From positions 1-9,558 of the forward strand of contig JANXMD010000255.1 of the NCBI GenBank assembly GCA_025354845.1: a DNA stretch of 9,558 nt, written 5' to 3'. Position 1 is the first letter of the stretch, and every line of letters begins with the position of its first letter. The stretch is from Verrucomicrobiota bacterium. GTDB lineage: Bacteria; Verrucomicrobiota; Verrucomicrobiia; Limisphaerales; UBA9464. The notes under the pieces were generated by a model. That model was given only the letters and a program-made list of their open reading frames with translations. It did not search any database and was not told the DNA's origin. Shown here in pieces: positions 7,134 to 9,558 of the stretch. The translations under genes were made by a program, and so were the position numbers.

Positions 7134-7721
7134 TCAGGGGGCAACCCACTGCCCGGTCCATCCAGATCCCGAGGAGGCGTCGCACCAGCGAAACTGCGCC
7201 CGGATATGCCCGGTCGGGTTTAAGGCCAAGAGATCGAGCGATTCCACGTGCGCGACCAACAACCCAAAATTGGCCTCGGCATCTTCGTCCACCGACCACC
7301 CGTCAGCGGGCGAGTGGATCGGCTCGCCCGGCGGGACGCGACGTCGATAGTGGATCCGATTGCGAGCCGGCACATGCGCCCACGCGGCGGCGCTCGGTGG
7401 ATCGGCGAGATGGGCCGTCACGTGCGCCCTGGCCCTCAACTGAACCTGCAACAGCGAATCGTAGAAGACCCACGAACTGGCTCCGTCTGCCAGCACCTCG
7501 GACAGCTTCGAAGCGCGGGAATCGCTGAAGGCTACCCACTCCCGCTTCGCCGGAATTACCGAGCGCAGCACGACCAGGCGCGCCGAGGGACCGTCAACCC
7601 CGTTGGTGGCCAGGACTGGCGTGCGCCACGGATGGGAGACATCCTCCACGGCGAGCGTGAGTTCATTCCAGAGCCGGTCCGCGAGCCGGTCCAACGACGT
7701 GAAATCCCAGGGGCTTTCCAT
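7134..7721 (-). CDS. Alr4036-type FMN-binding, pyridoxamine-phosphate-oxidase-like protein
   Basis: 195 residues with a split-barrel flavin fold pattern. Residues 47-55 (ARLVVLRSV) and 66-76 (SDSRASKLSEV) match the FMN-contacting strands of the pyridoxamine 5'-phosphate oxidase superfamily. Residues 84-103 (WVFYDSLLQVQLRARAHV) match the next barrel strands. The C-terminal part (NFGLLVAHVESLDLL, then HIRAQFRW and WTGQWVAP) matches the Alr4036 branch, in which a WxxxxLAP-like end replaces the canonical PdxH tail. The family binds FMN; its substrate is unknown, and it should not be called PdxH without more evidence. Start at the ATG at 7721, with AAGGAGG (7731-7737) 9 nt upstream. It lies 36 bp after the DUF4380 gene and 85 bp before asd, probably in one transcript. 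Confidence 0.88.
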   Translation of the reverse strand: MESPWDFTSLDRLADRLWNELTLAVEDVSHPWRTPVLATNGVDGPSARLVVLRSVIPAKREWVAFSDSRASKLSEVLADGASSWVFYDSLLQVQLRARAHVTAHLADPPSAAAWAHVPARNRIHYRRRVPPGEPIHSPADGWSVDEDAEANFGLLVAHVESLDLLALNPTGHIRAQFRWCDASSGSGWTGQWVAP

Positions 7722-7730
7722 TCGGTGCGT

Positions 7731-7737
7731 CCTCCTT
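7731..7737 (-). promoter_or_regulatory. Ribosome binding site of the PNPOx-like gene
   Basis: AAGGAGG on the minus strand, 9 nt before the ATG at 7721 and inside the short gap after the DUF4380 stop. It is the best anti-16S match in the window and settles this start. Confidence 0.7.
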
Positions 7738-7757
7738 CTCAGAATGGCGGCTGGCCC

Positions 7758-8747
7758 TCAGCGCGGATTTCGGCCCGCGACGTGGCGCGCTTCCTCGAGC
7801 GGATCCTTGGATTGACGCGGCAGGAGTGTGTACCGATTGGTGGCGCTGAGCCGGTCGCCGACCTTCAATGTTTGCAATCGGCCCAAGGTCTCGAGCTCCA
7901 CATACGGCGTCGGATCCGGGTTGGTGTAGATCTCGGTGCTGCACCCCTCGTCGGCGTGCGGCGCGGCGGCATCCCGATCGGTTTGGATCGACAGCACCCA
8001 CTCTTTGCCCACCCACACAATCTGGCCGGCGTCGTTGCCGATCTTGTGACTGGCGGCCTTGTCCCGTCGCAGTTCGACCCAATCCTGACGCACGGCGACA
8101 TGATTGGTGGGAACACCCCATTGATGCGAAAAATCCCCCGGATAACGCGAGCCCTTCGGTATGGGAAGGTACGCGGCCACGGGATCCTGAGTTTGCGTGA
8201 TCACCCAAACTCCCGCTTCAACCGGCGGGCCCTGCACCTTCTCATAGGTCGTGGTCACTTCCACGGTGTCGCTGCCCGGCTGCAGGGAGAACCGCCGTTC
8301 GGTACGGATCCCGTATCGCGGACTGACGGGCGACGTGAGCACCACCGATCCATCGCCGGGAACCCGGAACGCAAGCGGCGCGGCGTCGAAGACATCGGGC
8401 GGCGGCCAATTCCACGCGCTTTGGGGTGCGGGCCAGGTCTTGTCTCCGCCAAAGCTGCCGTGCGATGCCTCCCAAGGTTTCGCGGGCATGGGTTTCCCGG
8501 CGAGCGATGGGTTTTCCCAGAACGGTCCGTCCTTGGCCCCGGTGCGACGAAATTGCATCCAGCGTCCGACCGAAGGAACCAGCACCGCCTCCACACGGCC
8601 GTTCGAGAGAATCACGGCGTCCGACCACCCGTGATAGCTGACGGAGGTCTGGACGCTCACTGGGGCCGCCTCCATGGAGTCGAGCGCCAGGAGCGCTCCG
8701 AACGCAGGGAACAAGGTGGGTTGAAACCAAGCACGCAGGGGGATCAC
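7758..8747 (-). CDS. Secreted DUF4380 domain protein
   Basis: 329 residues from a GTG at 8747, with AGAGG (8756-8760) 8 nt upstream. Residues 1-27 look like a signal peptide (PLRAWF, then core PTLFPAFGALLALDS, cut near MEA). The mature part matches DUF4380: an N-terminal strand pair with LSNGRVEAVLVPSVGRWMQF (about 47-66), then GGDKTWPAPQSAWNWPPP (100-117), the family's most typical block, and later TYEKVQ, WVITQTQDPVAAYLP and PTPYVELETLG. The family is thought to have a carbohydrate-binding, galactose-mutarotase-like beta sandwich; no reaction is established. The open frame extends to a TTG at 8861, but this would overlap the divergent zinc-ribbon gene and bury the signal peptide, so the GTG is preferred. 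An ATG at 8675 would remove the signal. First gene of the unit with the PNPOx-like gene and asd; a functional link to them is not obvious. Confidence 0.82.
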   Translation of the reverse strand: MIPLRAWFQPTLFPAFGALLALDSMEAAPVSVQTSVSYHGWSDAVILSNGRVEAVLVPSVGRWMQFRRTGAKDGPFWENPSLAGKPMPAKPWEASHGSFGGDKTWPAPQSAWNWPPPDVFDAAPLAFRVPGDGSVVLTSPVSPRYGIRTERRFSLQPGSDTVEVTTTYEKVQGPPVEAGVWVITQTQDPVAAYLPIPKGSRYPGDFSHQWGVPTNHVAVRQDWVELRRDKAASHKIGNDAGQIVWVGKEWVLSIQTDRDAAAPHADEGCSTEIYTNPDPTPYVELETLGRLQTLKVGDRLSATNRYTLLPRQSKDPLEEARHVAGRNPR

Positions 8748-8854
8748 GCCGAAAACCTCTGGCGGAAGGGCCTTCGGCTCAAGTCTGGAATGGGACCGAA
8801 TGGCCAGGGTCGCCCCCCTTGACTCGCCTCGGTTTCGCTCCGAACTCTTCCGAC

Positions 8855-9367
8855 ATGCCAATCTACGAGTTCGCCTGTCCGAAATGCCGGCGGATTTTCA
8901 ATTTCCTGTCGAAGCGGGTCCAACCGTCGCACACCCCCGTCTGTCCCAAGTGCGGAAACAAGCATCTGAGCCGCCAAATGAGCCGTTTTGCCGCTCTCAA
9001 GGGGGTTGCCGAACCCCAGGCTCCGGCGAGCGGGGACACGGAGGGACCGGGGGGACCGATGCCGGATCTGGACGATCCCCGGGTCGAGCGCGCCATGGCG
9101 GAGATGGAGCGCGACATGGAGCATCTGGACGAGAACAACCCCCGTCACATGGCGCACATGCTGAAAAAAATGAAGGACATCATGCCCGCCGGCAGCCTGC
9201 CCAAGGAGATGGACGTGGCGATTCGTCGACTGGAGGCCGGTGAGGATCCGGACAAGATCGAGGAGGACATGGGGGACCTGCTCGGTGATCTCATGGGTGG
9301 CGAAGGCGGCCCGGGAGGCGGGGGTGGAGGCGGCTACACCCAGGATGGGGGCCTCTACGACTATTGA
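8855..9367 (+). CDS. FmdB-type zinc-ribbon protein with Met-rich middle and Gly-rich tail
   Basis: 170 residues. The N-terminus MPIYEFACPKCRRIF is the hallmark of the FmdB/putative regulatory protein family: C8/C11 and C30/C33 form a four-Cys zinc ribbon. Residues about 65-145 are charged and helical, very rich in Met (EMERDMEHLDENNPRHMAHM, LKKMKDIMP), ending in a conserved-looking LEAGEDPDKIEEDMGDLL. The last 23 residues are a Gly-rich tail ending LYDY. The family's biochemical role is unresolved; a nucleic-acid or protein-binding role is usually assumed. The ATG at 8855 is preferred over a TTG at 8819, since MPIYEF is the family start. There is no Shine-Dalgarno. A TTGACT (8819-8824) upstream could be a -35, but the matching -10 (GAACTC at 8842) is poor; if real, the mRNA would be almost leaderless. 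Divergent from the DUF4380 gene (107-bp gap) and followed by tRNA-Gln. Confidence 0.88.
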   Translation: MPIYEFACPKCRRIFNFLSKRVQPSHTPVCPKCGNKHLSRQMSRFAALKGVAEPQAPASGDTEGPGGPMPDLDDPRVERAMAEMERDMEHLDENNPRHMAHMLKKMKDIMPAGSLPKEMDVAIRRLEAGEDPDKIEEDMGDLLGDLMGGEGGPGGGGGGGYTQDGGLYDY

Positions 9368-9468
9368 AGCTGCCTTCGATCGCCCGCCTCAGCTCCCCGG
9401 CCGGTGCGGACGCGAATAAAATGCTGTTGGACGGAAGCCCGTCAGCCGGTAGCGTCTCCCCCGCGGTT

Positions 9469-9542
9469 TGGCCGATGGTGTAAGGGTAACACAGGGGTCT
9501 TTGAAGCCCTTATTCATGGTTCGAATCCATGTCGGCCAGCCA
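9469..9542 (+). tRNA. tRNA-Gln (anticodon TTG)
   Basis: Full cloverleaf including encoded CCA, 74 nt. Acceptor stem TGGCCGA/TCGGCCA; D arm GTGT/ACAC with a 7-nt loop; anticodon stem GGGGT/GCCCT with loop CTTTGAA, giving anticodon TTG at 9501-9503; four-base variable loop; T arm CATGG/CCATG with loop TTCGAAT; discriminator G73. The T1-A72 pair, G73 and anticodon are the known glutamine identity features. It begins 101 bp after the zinc-ribbon gene stop; a TAAAAT hexamer near 9416 could be its -10, without a clear -35. No integrase or repeated tRNA end is in view. Confidence 0.97.
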
Positions 9543-9558
9543 ATTTCGCCCACAAAAG

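Noticed and set aside
5927..7528. Long open frame on the + strand, about 530 codons, opposite asd and part of the PNPOx-like gene
   Set aside because: It is antisense to genes with intact catalytic motifs, its translation is rich in Arg, His and Gly with no recognisable domain, and it runs across the asd terminator hairpin. GC-rich codon bias produces such shadows.
7248..8822. Long open frame on the + strand, about 520 codons, opposite the DUF4380 and PNPOx-like genes
   Set aside because: Same pattern: antisense to recognised families, no domain, and it would end beside the zinc-ribbon gene on the same strand without any plausible start signal.
8748..8861. Extension of the DUF4380 protein to a TTG at 8861
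   Set aside because: It would place a signal peptide 40 residues inside the protein and overlap the divergent zinc-ribbon gene; the GTG at 8747 has an upstream AGAGG and gives a normal signal peptide.
9469..9558. tRNA-Gln as an integration site of a mobile element
   Set aside because: No integrase, direct repeat of the tRNA 3' end or change in base composition is visible in the few bases after the tRNA.

Overview
The window is GC-rich bacterial chromosome, nearly all coding, with no mobile element or CRISPR array. The organism is most likely a member of the Verrucomicrobiota (Limisphaerales/Pedosphaera-like) or a close PVC relative. This is inferred from gene content: two prepilin-type proteins, one with an H-X9-DG processing-associated motif, a XylR/AraC-type regulator, a secreted Ig/lamin-tail protein, a DUF4380 protein, and few Shine-Dalgarno sequences. 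No phylogenetic marker was tested.

Left part (1-1482): the first 33 codons of a prepilin-type gene run off the left edge on the minus strand. Divergent from it is a XylR-like regulator with a LacI-type sugar-sensing domain fused to an AraC-type DNA-binding domain. The 225-bp gap between them contains a perfect 6-bp dyad and probably the control sites of both genes.

Middle part (1525-5649), minus strand: a probable three-gene operon. In transcription order it encodes a secreted 686-residue protein with an Ig-like and a lamin-tail domain, an H-X9-DG prepilin-type protein whose ATG overlaps the upstream stop (ATGA), and a three-helix membrane protein with TPR-like repeats. It meets the regulator gene tail to tail across 42 bp. 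Its long upstream region (5650-5981) has no credible gene.

Right part (6044-8747), minus strand: a second probable operon encodes a secreted DUF4380 protein, an Alr4036-type FMN-binding pyridoxamine-phosphate-oxidase-like protein and aspartate-semialdehyde dehydrogenase (asd). It ends in a strong intrinsic terminator. Divergent from it is a FmdB-type zinc-ribbon protein with a Met-rich helical middle and a Gly-rich tail, followed by a complete tRNA-Gln(TTG) with encoded CCA.

Most of this is ordinary housekeeping and envelope gene content. The best candidates for new biology are the translational coupling of the Ig/lamin-tail protein to a pseudopilin, with a membrane TPR protein behind it, and the dyad next to the XylR-like regulator. 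No clearly novel defence or mobile system is visible.
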